Below are positions 1 through 8,547 of a DNA stretch of 64,000 bases, piece by piece. The notes below the pieces were generated by a model. That model saw only the letters and a program-made list of their open reading frames with translations. It made no database searches and was not told the origin of the DNA. The translations under genes were made by a program, and so were the position numbers. Numbering within the stretch: the first letter of the stretch is position 1; each line of letters starts with the position of its first letter. Source of the DNA: Corynebacterium sp. UBA2622 (GTDB taxonomy: Bacteria > Actinomycetota > Actinomycetes > Mycobacteriales > Mycobacteriaceae); assembly GCF_002339505.1 (NCBI RefSeq), contig NZ_DDJO01000009.1, forward strand, positions 1 to 64,000, written 5' to 3'.

Positions 1-50
1 CGGAGGGTGCGTTTTTTCATGGGCATGTGAGCGTTGTTCCCTCCTGCCCC

Positions 51-56
51 TATACT
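51..56 (+). promoter_or_regulatory. -10 element upstream of the first gene
   Basis: TATACT matches the SigA -10 consensus and sits 27 bases upstream of the ATG at 84, which has a GAAAGG ribosome binding site at 72-77. No convincing -35 hexamer is visible. A T-run at 12-17 may be the tail of a terminator belonging to a gene left of the window. Confidence 0.5.
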
Positions 57-83
57 GGTCGGGTCCAAGTAGAAAGGGTCTCC

Positions 84-992
84 ATGTCCGAAGAGTCGTA
101 TTCCCGCAACAGGGACGAGCGTCCGCGCCGTACCCGCAATGAGGGTCCCGCTGCCGGCCGGAATGAACGTCGTGGTGGCGACCGTCGTCGTGATGGGGAC
201 GGGGAGCGCGGCCAGGGGGGCCGGTCAGGTGGACGCGGAGCCGGACGCCGGGAGGACGGAAGCGTGCGGCACAATCGGTCGAACCCGCAGCGGCACGGCT
301 TCCGTGAAGACCGAATGAATCAGCGACTTTCGGAACCGGATCTGCCCGCCGATCTCGACGTAAACGAGCTGGATCCTTCCGTCCTGCAGGACCTCCGTGT
401 CCTCTCCAAGGACAACGCTGATCGCGTGGCCAAACACATGATCATGGCCGGCACGCTTCTCGAGGACGATGCCCAGCTGGCGCTGCGTCACGCGCGCGCG
501 GCGAAGAACCGCGCTGGCAGGGTCGGTGTTGTCCGCGAGACAAACGGCATTGTTGCCTACCACGCGGGTGAGTGGAAGGAAGCGCTTTCGGAGCTCCGCG
601 CGGCCCGCCGCATGTCCGGCGGGCCGGGTCTTCTTGCGGTCATGGCGGACGCGGAGCGTGGCCTCGGCCGGCCGGAGAAGGCCCTGGAGATCGGTCGGGC
701 TCCCGAGGTCCGTCAGCTGGATGACGACGCCAAAGTTGAGCTCGGCATTGTTCTCGCCGGAGCACGCCACGACCTGGGCCAGCACGAGGCGGCGCTCGCC
801 ACGCTTGAGCGCCTCCGCCCGTCTCTCGAGTCGGAGGGTCCGGAACAGGCGCGCCTGTCCTACGCCTATGCCGAGGCCCTTCTGGCGCTGGGGCGCGAGA
901 CGGAGGCGCGGACGTGGTTCGGGCACGCCTCCGCCATCGATACCGACGGCGTCACGGACGCGGCGGCTCGTCTCGCCGAGCTGGGGGATTAG
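84..992 (+). CDS. TPR-like protein with basic, disordered N-terminus
   Basis: 302-residue protein. Residues 1 to about 75 are rich in Arg, Gly, Asp and Glu and are almost certainly disordered, resembling RNA-binding RG-rich tails. The rest is helical and looks like tetratricopeptide repeats (segments ending in LRAARRMSGGPGLL, AERGLGRPEKALEIG and AEALLALGRETEARTWF). The start at 84 is preferred over an upstream in-frame ATG at 27 because GAAAGG precedes it and the -10 at 51-56 would exclude position 27. It opens the rightward block and is 3 bases from the HAD gene. Similar proteins occur at this place in other corynebacteria and mycobacteria; the function is not established. A protein-protein scaffold is inference. 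Confidence 0.8.
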   Translation: MSEESYSRNRDERPRRTRNEGPAAGRNERRGGDRRRDGDGERGQGGRSGGRGAGRREDGSVRHNRSNPQRHGFREDRMNQRLSEPDLPADLDVNELDPSVLQDLRVLSKDNADRVAKHMIMAGTLLEDDAQLALRHARAAKNRAGRVGVVRETNGIVAYHAGEWKEALSELRAARRMSGGPGLLAVMADAERGLGRPEKALEIGRAPEVRQLDDDAKVELGIVLAGARHDLGQHEAALATLERLRPSLESEGPEQARLSYAYAEALLALGRETEARTWFGHASAIDTDGVTDAAARLAELGD

Positions 993-995
993 ATC

Positions 996-1979
996 ATGGC
1001 ACTCGTGGATGCATGCGACGTGGTCTTGCTCGACCTCGACGGAACCGTTTGGTCGGGGGGAACGGCTCTTCCGAACGCGGTGGAAACCATCGACGGGCTG
1101 GACGTTCCCGCCGTGTATATCACGAATAACGCCTACCGCGGGCCCGGGGAGGTTGCGGAGCTGCTCCACGGGCTAGGGATTCGTGCGGAGCCCGGGGATG
1201 TCCTGACCTCCGCTCAGGCAGCCCTTTCCATGGCGCGCGAACACATCGAGCCCGGGGCGAAGCTCCTGGTGCTCGGGTCGGAATCCTTCAGGAGTCTCGC
1301 CCGCGAGGCGGGGTACGAGGTCGTCGCGTCCGCCGAGGACGAGCCCCGGGCCGTCCTTCACGGCCACAGCCCGGACACCGGGTGGCGCGAGTTGTCCGAG
1401 GCGGCCCTCGCCATCCAGCGCGGCGCTGATTATTTCGCCTCGAACCTCGATACCTCCCTACCGACGGAGAGGGGCTTGCTCGTCGGGAATGGCTCGATGG
1501 TGGCGGCGGTTACGTCCGCCACCGGTGTCACGCCCAAGGCGGCGGGTAAGCCGGAGGCCGCGATGTATATTCAGGCCACGCGCACCGCGGGTGCCTCGCG
1601 CCCGCTGGCCGTGGGAGACCGGCTCGACACGGACATAGCCGGTGCGGTCGCCGCGCGCATCCCGTCCCTCCACGTGCTCACCGGCGTGTCCGGCCCGCTC
1701 GCCCTTCTCGAGGCCCCGAAGGAGCAGCGCCCGACGTTCATCGGGGAAGACCTCTCCGCCCTGCGGATGGACGCGGCCGAGCTCGCCCCCGGGCCCCAGG
1801 GGGGATTCACCGCCCGCGTGGACAAGGGGGATCTGATTCTCGGTCGCGGCACTGCTGACGCTACCCCGGTGCAGGCGCTGCGAACGGCGCTCCAGGTCGC
1901 GTGGCACATGCCCGAGCCCCCGGCGCTGGTCCGCCCCGACTCCGACGCCGCCGAGAAGGCGTGTGCCGAATGGTGGTGA
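996..1979 (+). CDS. HAD-superfamily phosphatase, NagD-like (subclass IIA)
   Basis: 327 residues. Motif I near the N-terminus is LLDLDGTVWSGG (nucleophile and acid/base Asp in DxDGT). The VYITNN segment supplies motif II Thr, a Lys in the KAAGKPEAAMY segment fits motif III, and GDRLDTDIAG matches motif IV. This arrangement, with a cap between motifs II and III, is typical of the NagD/4-nitrophenylphosphatase subclass, Mg-dependent cytosolic enzymes that dephosphorylate small phosphorylated metabolites. The true substrate cannot be read from the sequence. The gene starts 3 bases after the preceding stop and ends 5 bases before a small ORF, so it is very likely cotranscribed with both. Confidence 0.9.
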   Translation: MALVDACDVVLLDLDGTVWSGGTALPNAVETIDGLDVPAVYITNNAYRGPGEVAELLHGLGIRAEPGDVLTSAQAALSMAREHIEPGAKLLVLGSESFRSLAREAGYEVVASAEDEPRAVLHGHSPDTGWRELSEAALAIQRGADYFASNLDTSLPTERGLLVGNGSMVAAVTSATGVTPKAAGKPEAAMYIQATRTAGASRPLAVGDRLDTDIAGAVAARIPSLHVLTGVSGPLALLEAPKEQRPTFIGEDLSALRMDAAELAPGPQGGFTARVDKGDLILGRGTADATPVQALRTALQVAWHMPEPPALVRPDSDAAEKACAEWW

Positions 1980-1984
1980 GGTGA

Positions 1985-2152
1985 GTGGGAGCCCCCGTCC
2001 CACACGACCCCCGCGCCCCCCGCATCGACGGGGACACGCTTTCCGCGCAGATCCGGGATATCCTGGCCGAGCCGTCCGGAAGCCTTCGCGAGGAGCTTGA
2101 CCAGCTCACACGCGCCCACGTGGTGCTGCACGAGGCCCTGCAGAAGGGCTGA
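1985..2152 (+). CDS. Small hypothetical protein, 55 residues
   Basis: A GTG start at 1985 opens a 56-codon frame ending at TGA 2150-2152. The frame is closed by a stop immediately upstream, so GTG 1985 is its first start. The product begins MGAPVPHDPRAPRIDG and continues with a predicted amphipathic helix (SLREELDQLTRAHVVLHEAL). Purine-rich GAGGTGAG lies directly before the start. The acidic/Leu-rich composition, good codon use and exact fit between the HAD gene and tlyA argue that it is real. Small proteins occur at this position in related genomes, from memory. The function is unknown; the C-terminal helix could mediate dimerisation. Confidence 0.6.
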   Translation: MGAPVPHDPRAPRIDGDTLSAQIRDILAEPSGSLREELDQLTRAHVVLHEALQKG

Positions 2153-2188
2153 TACCTCAACCAGAGCACAACACCAAGGAGACGCCTG

Positions 2189-3016
2189 ATGGCACCTGGC
2201 CGCCGTCGACTCGATTCCGAGCTCGTGCGCCGCAAGATCGCTCGCTCGCGTGAGCAGGCGCAATCATGGATCAAGGAGGGCCGGGTGGAGGTGGCCGGTT
2301 TCGCGGCCACCAAGCCCGCGACGGTGGTTGAACCGGGGGTCTCCATCAGGGTGAGCACCGATGATGCCGATGATTGGGCCTCGCGCGGGGCGCACAAGCT
2401 GCTCGGTGCGCTGGATGCTTTCGGGCCGCGGGGGTTGGACGTCGATAAGCGGCGTGTGCTCGACGCCGGTGCGTCCACCGGTGGTTTCACGGACGTGCTC
2501 CTGTCGAAGGGGGCGCGCGAGGTCGTTGCGGTCGACGTGGGGTACGGGCAGCTCATCTGGCGGCTCCAGAACGACCCCCGGGTGACTGTCCTGGACAGGA
2601 CCAACATCCGCACGCTGACCCCCGACATGATGGGCGGTCCCGCCGACCTCATGGTGGGGGACCTGTCGTTCATCTCCCTCAGACTCGTCCTGCCGGCCAT
2701 TGCTGAGTGCCTGAGCGACGGCGCCGATCTCCTGCCGATGGTCAAGCCGCAGTTCGAGGTGGGCAAGGACCGCCTCGGCAGCGGTGGGGTCGTTCGGTCC
2801 GGTGCGCTGCGCGCCGAGGTCACGGCCGACGTCGCCCGCTTCGCGCAGGGGCTCGGGTTGAGCCTGAAGGATGTCGTCGCCTCGCCGCTTCCCGGGCCGA
2901 GCGGCAACGTAGAATACTTCCTGTGGCTCGTCAAGGATGCGGGTGCGTCCTCGCTTGACGACGACACCCTCAGCGCCCTTGTCACCCGAGCCGTCGAGGA
3001 AGGACCACGAACCTGA
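2189..3016 (+). CDS. tlyA: TlyA-family rRNA 2'-O-methyltransferase
   Basis: 275 residues. An S4 RNA-binding domain fills about residues 4-60 (RRLDSELVRRKIARSREQA). An FtsJ-like methyltransferase domain follows, with SAM motif I LDAGASTGGFTDVLL and the acidic motif VAVDVGYGQ. TlyA of mycobacteria methylates C1409 of 16S rRNA and C1920 of 23S rRNA and is needed for capreomycin sensitivity; short TlyA forms modify only one site. The start ATG is preceded by AAGGAG. The stop overlaps the nadK start (TGATG), so the two are translationally coupled, the same tlyA-nadK-recN order as in mycobacteria. Confidence 0.93.
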   Translation: MAPGRRRLDSELVRRKIARSREQAQSWIKEGRVEVAGFAATKPATVVEPGVSIRVSTDDADDWASRGAHKLLGALDAFGPRGLDVDKRRVLDAGASTGGFTDVLLSKGAREVVAVDVGYGQLIWRLQNDPRVTVLDRTNIRTLTPDMMGGPADLMVGDLSFISLRLVLPAIAECLSDGADLLPMVKPQFEVGKDRLGSGGVVRSGALRAEVTADVARFAQGLGLSLKDVVASPLPGPSGNVEYFLWLVKDAGASSLDDDTLSALVTRAVEEGPRT

Positions 3017-3936
3017 TGACTGCACGCAATAACCGCGCGATCCTGCTCGTGCCGCACACCTACCGCGCCGGAAACATCTCGGCAGCCGCGCGCGCCGCTG
3101 AACTGCTCACGGAGGCGGACATCGAAGTGCGGCTGCTGGACCAGAAGAACATGGGCCCGGTCGAGGAGGAGGCATCCCTGCGGTCGCTGGAGCGGGTGGA
3201 GGAGGGGCCCGAGGCTGCGGCCGGGTGCGAGCTCGTGCTCGTTCTCGGCGGCGACGGCACGTTCCTCCGGGCGGCGAACTACGCGCACGCGCAGGACGTG
3301 CCCGTGCTGGGGATCAACCTCGGCCACGTGGGTTTTTTAGCCGAGTGGGAGCAGGAGAGCCTGCAGGAGGCCATCGGGAGGGTCATCGACAGGACCTACC
3401 GCATCGAGGACCGGATGACCATCGACGTTGTGCTCCTCGATTCGGAGGACAACGTCCTGGGCACCGGCTGGGCGCTCAACGAGGCGAGCATCGAGAACGT
3501 GAACCGCACCAAGGTCATGGATGCCACCCTCGAGGTGGATTTCCGGCCGGTGTCCTCCTTCGGCTGCGACGGGGTGCTCGTCTCCACGCCAACCGGGTCC
3601 ACCGCTTACGCGTTCGCAGCCGGGGGCCCGGTCATGTGGCCGGAGGTGGAGGCGCTGCTCGTGGTGCCCAACAACGCGCACGCCCTGTTCACCAAGCCCC
3701 TGGTGGTGTCACCGCGCTCAACGGTGGCCATCGAGTCCGAGTCCAACACGGGTGAGGCCAACGTCGTCCTCGACGGGTTCCGGTCGATGGAGATGCCCCC
3801 CGGGTCGCGTGTGGAGATCGTCCGCGGGCGCCGCCCCGTGCGCTGGGTCCGCCTGGACGAGCACCCCTTCACCGACCGCCTCGTGCACAAGTTCAAGCTG
3901 CCCGTCTCCGGGTGGAGGGGGCCGGCGACGAAGTAA
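3016..3936 (+). CDS. nadK: NAD kinase
   Basis: 306 residues, usual size for the family (also called ppnK). It phosphorylates NAD to NADP using ATP or polyphosphate and is the only route to NADP. The GGDGT motif is at about residues 78-82, and the second diagnostic region, GCDGVLVSTPTGSTAYAFA, follows near residue 180. The ATG overlaps the tlyA stop by one base, and its TAA overlaps the recN ATG in the same way, so the three genes form a tight operon. Confidence 0.96.
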   Translation: MTARNNRAILLVPHTYRAGNISAAARAAELLTEADIEVRLLDQKNMGPVEEEASLRSLERVEEGPEAAAGCELVLVLGGDGTFLRAANYAHAQDVPVLGINLGHVGFLAEWEQESLQEAIGRVIDRTYRIEDRMTIDVVLLDSEDNVLGTGWALNEASIENVNRTKVMDATLEVDFRPVSSFGCDGVLVSTPTGSTAYAFAAGGPVMWPEVEALLVVPNNAHALFTKPLVVSPRSTVAIESESNTGEANVVLDGFRSMEMPPGSRVEIVRGRRPVRWVRLDEHPFTDRLVHKFKLPVSGWRGPATK

Positions 3937-5663
3937 TGCTCACTGAAATTTCGATCAGCAACCTCGGCGTCATCCCCCACGCGACGGCGGAGCTCAGCCC
4001 GGGTCTGACGGTACTCACGGGTGAAACAGGTGCCGGCAAAACCATGGTCGTCACCGGCCTGCGCCTGCTGACGGGCGGGCGCGCCGACGCCTCGCGCGTG
4101 CGCACAGGGGCGGACCAGGCGCTCGTCGAGGGTGCCTTCAGCCTGGACGGGCTCCCGGACGAAACACGTGGTGCCGTCGAGGTAATTGCCTCGGGGGCCG
4201 GGGCGGAGGCGGACGAGAACGACGAGTACATCGTCTCGCGCTCCGTCAGGTCCACCGGGCGCTCCAAGGCGCACCTCGGCGGGCGCACCGTTCCCGCGGC
4301 GACCCTGGCGGAGCTCGCCGGGCACCTGCTCACGATCCACGGGCAAAACGACCAGCTCCGGCTCATGTCCCCCGACCAGCAGCTTGCGGCGCTCGATCGT
4401 TTCGAGCCAGCGGCCGCCAAGGCGCTCGCGGCGTACCGGGAGGTGTGGTCCGCCTGGCGCGAGGCCAGCCGTGATCTGAGGGAGCGCACGGAGAAGCGCC
4501 GCGAGCTCGCGCAGGAGGTCGACCGGCTCCAGTTCGCCATCGGGGAAATCGACGCGGCTGCCCCCGTCGAGGGTGAGGACGAGGAACTGGTGGCGAGCAT
4601 CAACCGCCTGCAGGACGTCGATGCCCTGCGCGAAGCCGCCGAGACCGCCCTTGTGGCCATCGACGGGCCCGATGCCGCAGGCGAGTTTGGCGGCGACGAC
4701 GAGGCCGCCTCCACGCTGGTCGGCAAAGCCGCCGCCGCCCTGGGTGGATCCAGCGACCCGCAGCTCAAGGAGCTGGGCGAGCAGCTCACGGGCGTGGCTG
4801 GAGTGCTGTCCGATGTCTCCGCGGAACTGGGCAGCTACGCCGCGGGCCTGCCCAGCGACCCCGCCGAGCTGGAGAGGCAGCTCCAGCGCCAGCAGGAGCT
4901 CAAGGCGCTGACCCGCAAGTACGCTCCCGACATCGCGGGAGTTCTCGCGTGGCGGGCGAAGGCGGAGAAGCGGTTGAACAAAATCGACACGTCGGCCGAG
5001 GCCGTCGAGAAGCTGAAGAAGCGGGTTGCTGGGCTGGAGAAGGATCTCGCCGCCCGGGCGGGGGCGCTGACGAAGGTGCGCACACGCGCCGCGAAGGCGC
5101 TCGGCGAAGCCGTGACGGGGGAGCTGCGCGGGCTTGCCATGCCGAAGGCGCGCTTGAGCGTTGTCGTGGACTCCCAGCCCTACTCCCGTGACGGTGCGGA
5201 CGCGGTGGAGCTCCGGCTCGCCCCCAACGACACGATGGAGCCCCAGCCGCTGGCGACGAGCGCCTCGGGTGGCGAGCTCTCGCGCGTCATGCTCGCGCTG
5301 GAGGTGATCCTCAGCGCCTCGACGAGCGGGGCGACGCTCGTCTTCGACGAGGTCGACGCCGGGGTGGGCGGGCGCGCGGCCGTGGAGATCGGGCGCCGGC
5401 TCGCCAGGCTGGCAACGAACAACCAGGTCATCGTGGTCACCCACCTGCCGCAGGTGGCCGCCTACGCGGACACGCATCTCCACGTGGCCAAGAACGTCGG
5501 CGACGAGTCCGTCACTTCCGGGGTGGGCCGCCTGACGGCGGAAGCCCGCGTGGAGGAGCTCGCGCGCATGTTGGCCGGCATGGAGGACTCGGAGACCGGC
5601 CGGGCCCACGCCCAGGAGCTGTTTGAGAGGGCCCAGCGCGAGGTGGCCGACCTGCGCGGCTGA
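3936..5663 (+). CDS. recN: DNA repair ATPase RecN
   Basis: 575 residues from the ATG at 3936, which overlaps the nadK stop (TAATG). A GTG at 3912 in the same frame would lie inside nadK and is rejected. RecN is an SMC-like protein that acts early at double-strand breaks. The Walker A LTGETGAGKT lies near residue 35. A long charged helical, coiled-coil middle follows. The C-terminal half carries the signature SASGGELSRVMLALE and the Walker B LVFDEVDAGVGG, followed by the H-loop VVTHLPQVAAYA. Confidence 0.96.
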   Translation: MLTEISISNLGVIPHATAELSPGLTVLTGETGAGKTMVVTGLRLLTGGRADASRVRTGADQALVEGAFSLDGLPDETRGAVEVIASGAGAEADENDEYIVSRSVRSTGRSKAHLGGRTVPAATLAELAGHLLTIHGQNDQLRLMSPDQQLAALDRFEPAAAKALAAYREVWSAWREASRDLRERTEKRRELAQEVDRLQFAIGEIDAAAPVEGEDEELVASINRLQDVDALREAAETALVAIDGPDAAGEFGGDDEAASTLVGKAAAALGGSSDPQLKELGEQLTGVAGVLSDVSAELGSYAAGLPSDPAELERQLQRQQELKALTRKYAPDIAGVLAWRAKAEKRLNKIDTSAEAVEKLKKRVAGLEKDLAARAGALTKVRTRAAKALGEAVTGELRGLAMPKARLSVVVDSQPYSRDGADAVELRLAPNDTMEPQPLATSASGGELSRVMLALEVILSASTSGATLVFDEVDAGVGGRAAVEIGRRLARLATNNQVIVVTHLPQVAAYADTHLHVAKNVGDESVTSGVGRLTAEARVEELARMLAGMEDSETGRAHAQELFERAQREVADLRG

Positions 5664-5737
5664 CGGAGGCTGGCCCGGCAGAATTTGCCGCCGGTTTCCC
5701 GCGCGCCTCCGCCGGCGGGACCGCCTTTACCTGCACA

Positions 5738-6967
5738 ATGTCTCGCATGAGTGTCTTTTCTCGCACCCCCGGCGGCGCCGAGGGAACTCCCGGGCCCGCC
5801 ACCTCCCCCGACGAGGGCGTGCGGGGCACCCTGCGCGACTGCACCGCGCGCGGGCGCGGCCAGTCGAGGCTGGGACGGGGTGACATCGCGGTGGTGGATG
5901 CGCCGGACATGACGCGTCGTGAGGCGGAAATGCTCATCGAAGCCCAGCCTGCCGCGGTGGTCAACATCTCCCGTTTCTTCACCGGATCCATCCCGAATTA
6001 CGGCCCGCACCTGCTCCTCGACGCCGGAATCCCCATGTTCGAGGACGCCGGCGAGGCGCTGCGCTCCGAGATGCGCGACGGACGCAAGGGTGCCGTCACC
6101 CCGGAGGGCGACGTTCTGGTGGGCAGGAAGCCCGTCGCCCGCGCGGCCGTGGTGCAGCGCGCCGGAGTGGACGAGTCCTTCTCCTCGGCCCAGCGCAGCC
6201 TGCTCGACCACATGGAGGCGTACTTCGGCAACACCATCGAGTTCATCCACTCCGAGTCTCCGCTGCTCATCGACGGTGTCGGGGTTCCCGAGATGGGCTC
6301 CTCCATGGCCGGGCGCAAGGTCCTCGTCGTCGAGCCGAGCCCGGAAACGCGGGGCAAGGTGGAGCGGCTGCGCAACTTCATCCGCGAGTATTCACCCGTC
6401 ATCATCGGCGTGGGCTCGGCCGCGGACACATTGGCCGACCTCGGCTACGCGCCGGACTTCATCGTCGGCGACCCGGCCGACGTCGCCGCGGAGAACCTGC
6501 GTGGCGGCGCCCGCGTCATCCTCCCCGCGGACCCGGACGGGCACGCCGCTGGCCTCGAACGGATCCAGGATCTCGGCGTGGGGGCGATGACCTTCCCCGC
6601 GGCGACTGATTCCCCGGTCGACCTGGCGGTGCTCCTCGCGAGCTTCCACGATGCCGAGATGATCGTCACGGTGGGGGACCGGGTCGACCTCGACTCCATC
6701 TTCGCGGGAGCTCACCAGTCCAGCCCGGCGGCGCTTCTCACGCGGCTCAAGGCGGGCCCGAAACTCGTGGATTCGAGCGTGATCGAGAATCTCTACGCCG
6801 TGCAGGCGCGCGGCGGTGTGGCGTGGGCATGGGCGGTGCTCGGTCTCCTGGTGCTTCTGGCGACCATCGTGCTGGTGGTGGGCTTGGGCGGCGACGGGGA
6901 TTTCGTGGGCAACCTGGTGGACACCTGGAACGTCATCGCGGAGAAATTCCAGAACGCGATCAGGTAG
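5738..6967 (+). CDS. steA: Cytokinetic ring protein SteA
   Basis: 409 residues. The soluble body (about 50-350) contains thiamine-pyrophosphokinase-like segments (SPVIIGVGSAADTLADLGY, PDFIVGDPADV). One C-terminal transmembrane helix lies at about 365-387 (WAVLGLLVLLATIVLVVGL). It matches C. glutamicum SteA (Cg1603) and mycobacterial Rv1697. With SteB, SteA works at the septum to stimulate the peptidoglycan hydrolase RipC-type cell-separation pathway. A second ATG at 5747 is also possible. The gene follows recN by 74 bases, which contain a GC-rich inverted repeat (CCGCCGG...CCGGCGG). Confidence 0.87.
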   Translation: MSRMSVFSRTPGGAEGTPGPATSPDEGVRGTLRDCTARGRGQSRLGRGDIAVVDAPDMTRREAEMLIEAQPAAVVNISRFFTGSIPNYGPHLLLDAGIPMFEDAGEALRSEMRDGRKGAVTPEGDVLVGRKPVARAAVVQRAGVDESFSSAQRSLLDHMEAYFGNTIEFIHSESPLLIDGVGVPEMGSSMAGRKVLVVEPSPETRGKVERLRNFIREYSPVIIGVGSAADTLADLGYAPDFIVGDPADVAAENLRGGARVILPADPDGHAAGLERIQDLGVGAMTFPAATDSPVDLAVLLASFHDAEMIVTVGDRVDLDSIFAGAHQSSPAALLTRLKAGPKLVDSSVIENLYAVQARGGVAWAWAVLGLLVLLATIVLVVGLGGDGDFVGNLVDTWNVIAEKFQNAIR

Positions 6968-7006
6968 GGGCGGGCACAACACGTGAGCAGGAAAGAGGGA
7001 CCGACG

Positions 7007-7888
7007 GTGACACGGAAAAGCGGACGCGGTGCGTTGGTGGCAGCCGGCCTGGGATGGGGCGCGGCTCTGGGCCTCGCCCTCGGTGCACTCGTGGTGGCGC
7101 CCGCGATTGACGACGCCCGGGGTGGTGCGGCTCCGGAACAACAGCCCGAGGCGCGTGACACGCGCGCCGAAGAGACGGAGGCCCGGGCCGATGCGGCGAG
7201 CGACCTGCTGGCGCAGGAATCGGAGAAGCTCGTCGCGGGCACGCTGAAGGGCTCGGCCGTCGTCGTACTCCGGGCACCGGATGCCGAACCCGCCGACGTG
7301 GACCGGGTCCGTCGCCTTCTCGACGCTGCGGGAGCGGACAACGCTGGCGAGCTCGACCTGACGGAGAAGTTCACATCCCAGGAGGGCGCCGACGAGCTCA
7401 GCTCGGTTGTGGCGAACACGCTCCCCGCAGGCACACAGCTTTCCGTGGAGAACCGCTCACCCGGAACCCATGCGGGGGAGTCCCTCTCCGCAGCACTGTT
7501 CACCGACGCGGCGGGGCAGCCCCGCGCCACCCCCGAGGACCGGGACTTCGTGCTGGGCACCCTGGCTGACGCCGGTTTCATCTCCCGGCCGGACGCGGGT
7601 TTGATGGCTGCGGATGCGGCCGTTCTGGTGACGGGGCCCGCCGCCGCTGACGGGGACGGCCCCACCTTTGCCGACGGTGTCCTCGCGGACCTCGCCGCGG
7701 CGCTGCAGGGACAGATGGCGCCCGTGGTCGTCGCCTCACCCGACTCGGGCCGGGACGGTGGCATCGCGGCGGCCCTGTCCGGGCGTGGTGGGGACAGTGT
7801 TCCCTACCGGGGGGTGGTCGACACCGATGCCGGGGCGGTCCTCACCGTGCGTGACGTGCGCGCGGCCATCGACGCCCGGCAGGGGTAG
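7007..7888 (+). CDS. steB: SteB / MctB-like membrane-anchored cell-separation factor
   Basis: 293 residues if GTG 7007 is used; it has a GGAAAGAGGGA Shine-Dalgarno six bases upstream. The in-frame GTG at 6983 (301 residues) is the alternative. An N-terminal transmembrane helix (LVAAGLGWGAALGLALGALVVAPA) is followed by a Glu/Ala/Arg-rich predicted coiled coil and an extracytoplasmic alpha/beta domain. The family includes corynebacterial SteB (Cg1604), partner of SteA, and mycobacterial Rv1698, named MctB for a proposed copper role. Pairing with steA favours the cell-separation role here. Confidence 0.82.
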   Translation: MTRKSGRGALVAAGLGWGAALGLALGALVVAPAIDDARGGAAPEQQPEARDTRAEETEARADAASDLLAQESEKLVAGTLKGSAVVVLRAPDAEPADVDRVRRLLDAAGADNAGELDLTEKFTSQEGADELSSVVANTLPAGTQLSVENRSPGTHAGESLSAALFTDAAGQPRATPEDRDFVLGTLADAGFISRPDAGLMAADAAVLVTGPAAADGDGPTFADGVLADLAAALQGQMAPVVVASPDSGRDGGIAAALSGRGGDSVPYRGVVDTDAGAVLTVRDVRAAIDARQG

Positions 7889-7899
7889 ATTCGGGTTCC

Positions 7900-8547
7900 A
7901 TGTCCCACGAATTCACCGTCACAGATTCCGAGCTGCTCGTCGAGGCACCCATTCTCGCCCTCCGGCGCGACACCGTCACCATGCCCGGGGGCAGGGAGGC
8001 GAAACGCGAGATCGTGGAGCATTTCGGCGCCGTCGCCGTAGTCGCGCTGGACGGGGACGGCAGGGTGGCGATGGTGGAGCAGTACCGGCACTCCGTCGGC
8101 AAGCGGCTGCTGGAACTCCCCGCCGGCATCCTCGATGAGGCGGATGAGCCGGAGCTGGAGTGCGCCCGGCGCGAGCTGCGCGAGGAAGCGGGACTCGAGG
8201 CCGCCCGGTGGGAGGTGCTGGTTGACCTGGTGACCTCGCCCGGTTTCGCCGACGAGGCTGTGCGGGTTTTTCTGGCGCGTGGCCTGACGGAGGTGCAGCG
8301 ACCCGAAGCGGAGGACGAGGAGGCGGACATGTCGCTGGAGTGGATCCTCCTTGACGATGCCCGGCGGGCCGTCCTCGAGGGGCGGATCGTCAACTCAATC
8401 GCCGCCTCCGGGCTACTCGCCGCCAGCGCGGTCTCCGCCGGATGCGCGACCACGCGCGGTACGGACGAGCCCTTCGAGTACCGCCCGACCAAGCTCGCGG
8501 ACCGGCGCAAGGCCCGGGGTCTGAGCGGGGACCTGAAGAAGATCTGA
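7900..8547 (+). CDS. Nudix hydrolase, ADP-ribose pyrophosphatase type
   Basis: 215 residues. The Nudix box reads GILDEADEPELECARREL followed by REEAGL; it has six rather than five residues between Gly and the first Glu. The metal-binding REExG core is intact. The upstream PGGREAKREIVEHFGAVAVV and MVEQYRHSVGKRLLELPAG segments are typical of ADP-ribose pyrophosphatases, which clear free ADP-ribose in the cytosol. The stop overlaps the xerD start by one base (TGATG). In C. glutamicum and M. tuberculosis pyrG lies between the steB homologue and this gene; here only 11 bases separate them. Confidence 0.88.
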   Translation: MSHEFTVTDSELLVEAPILALRRDTVTMPGGREAKREIVEHFGAVAVVALDGDGRVAMVEQYRHSVGKRLLELPAGILDEADEPELECARRELREEAGLEAARWEVLVDLVTSPGFADEAVRVFLARGLTEVQRPEAEDEEADMSLEWILLDDARRAVLEGRIVNSIAASGLLAASAVSAGCATTRGTDEPFEYRPTKLADRRKARGLSGDLKKI

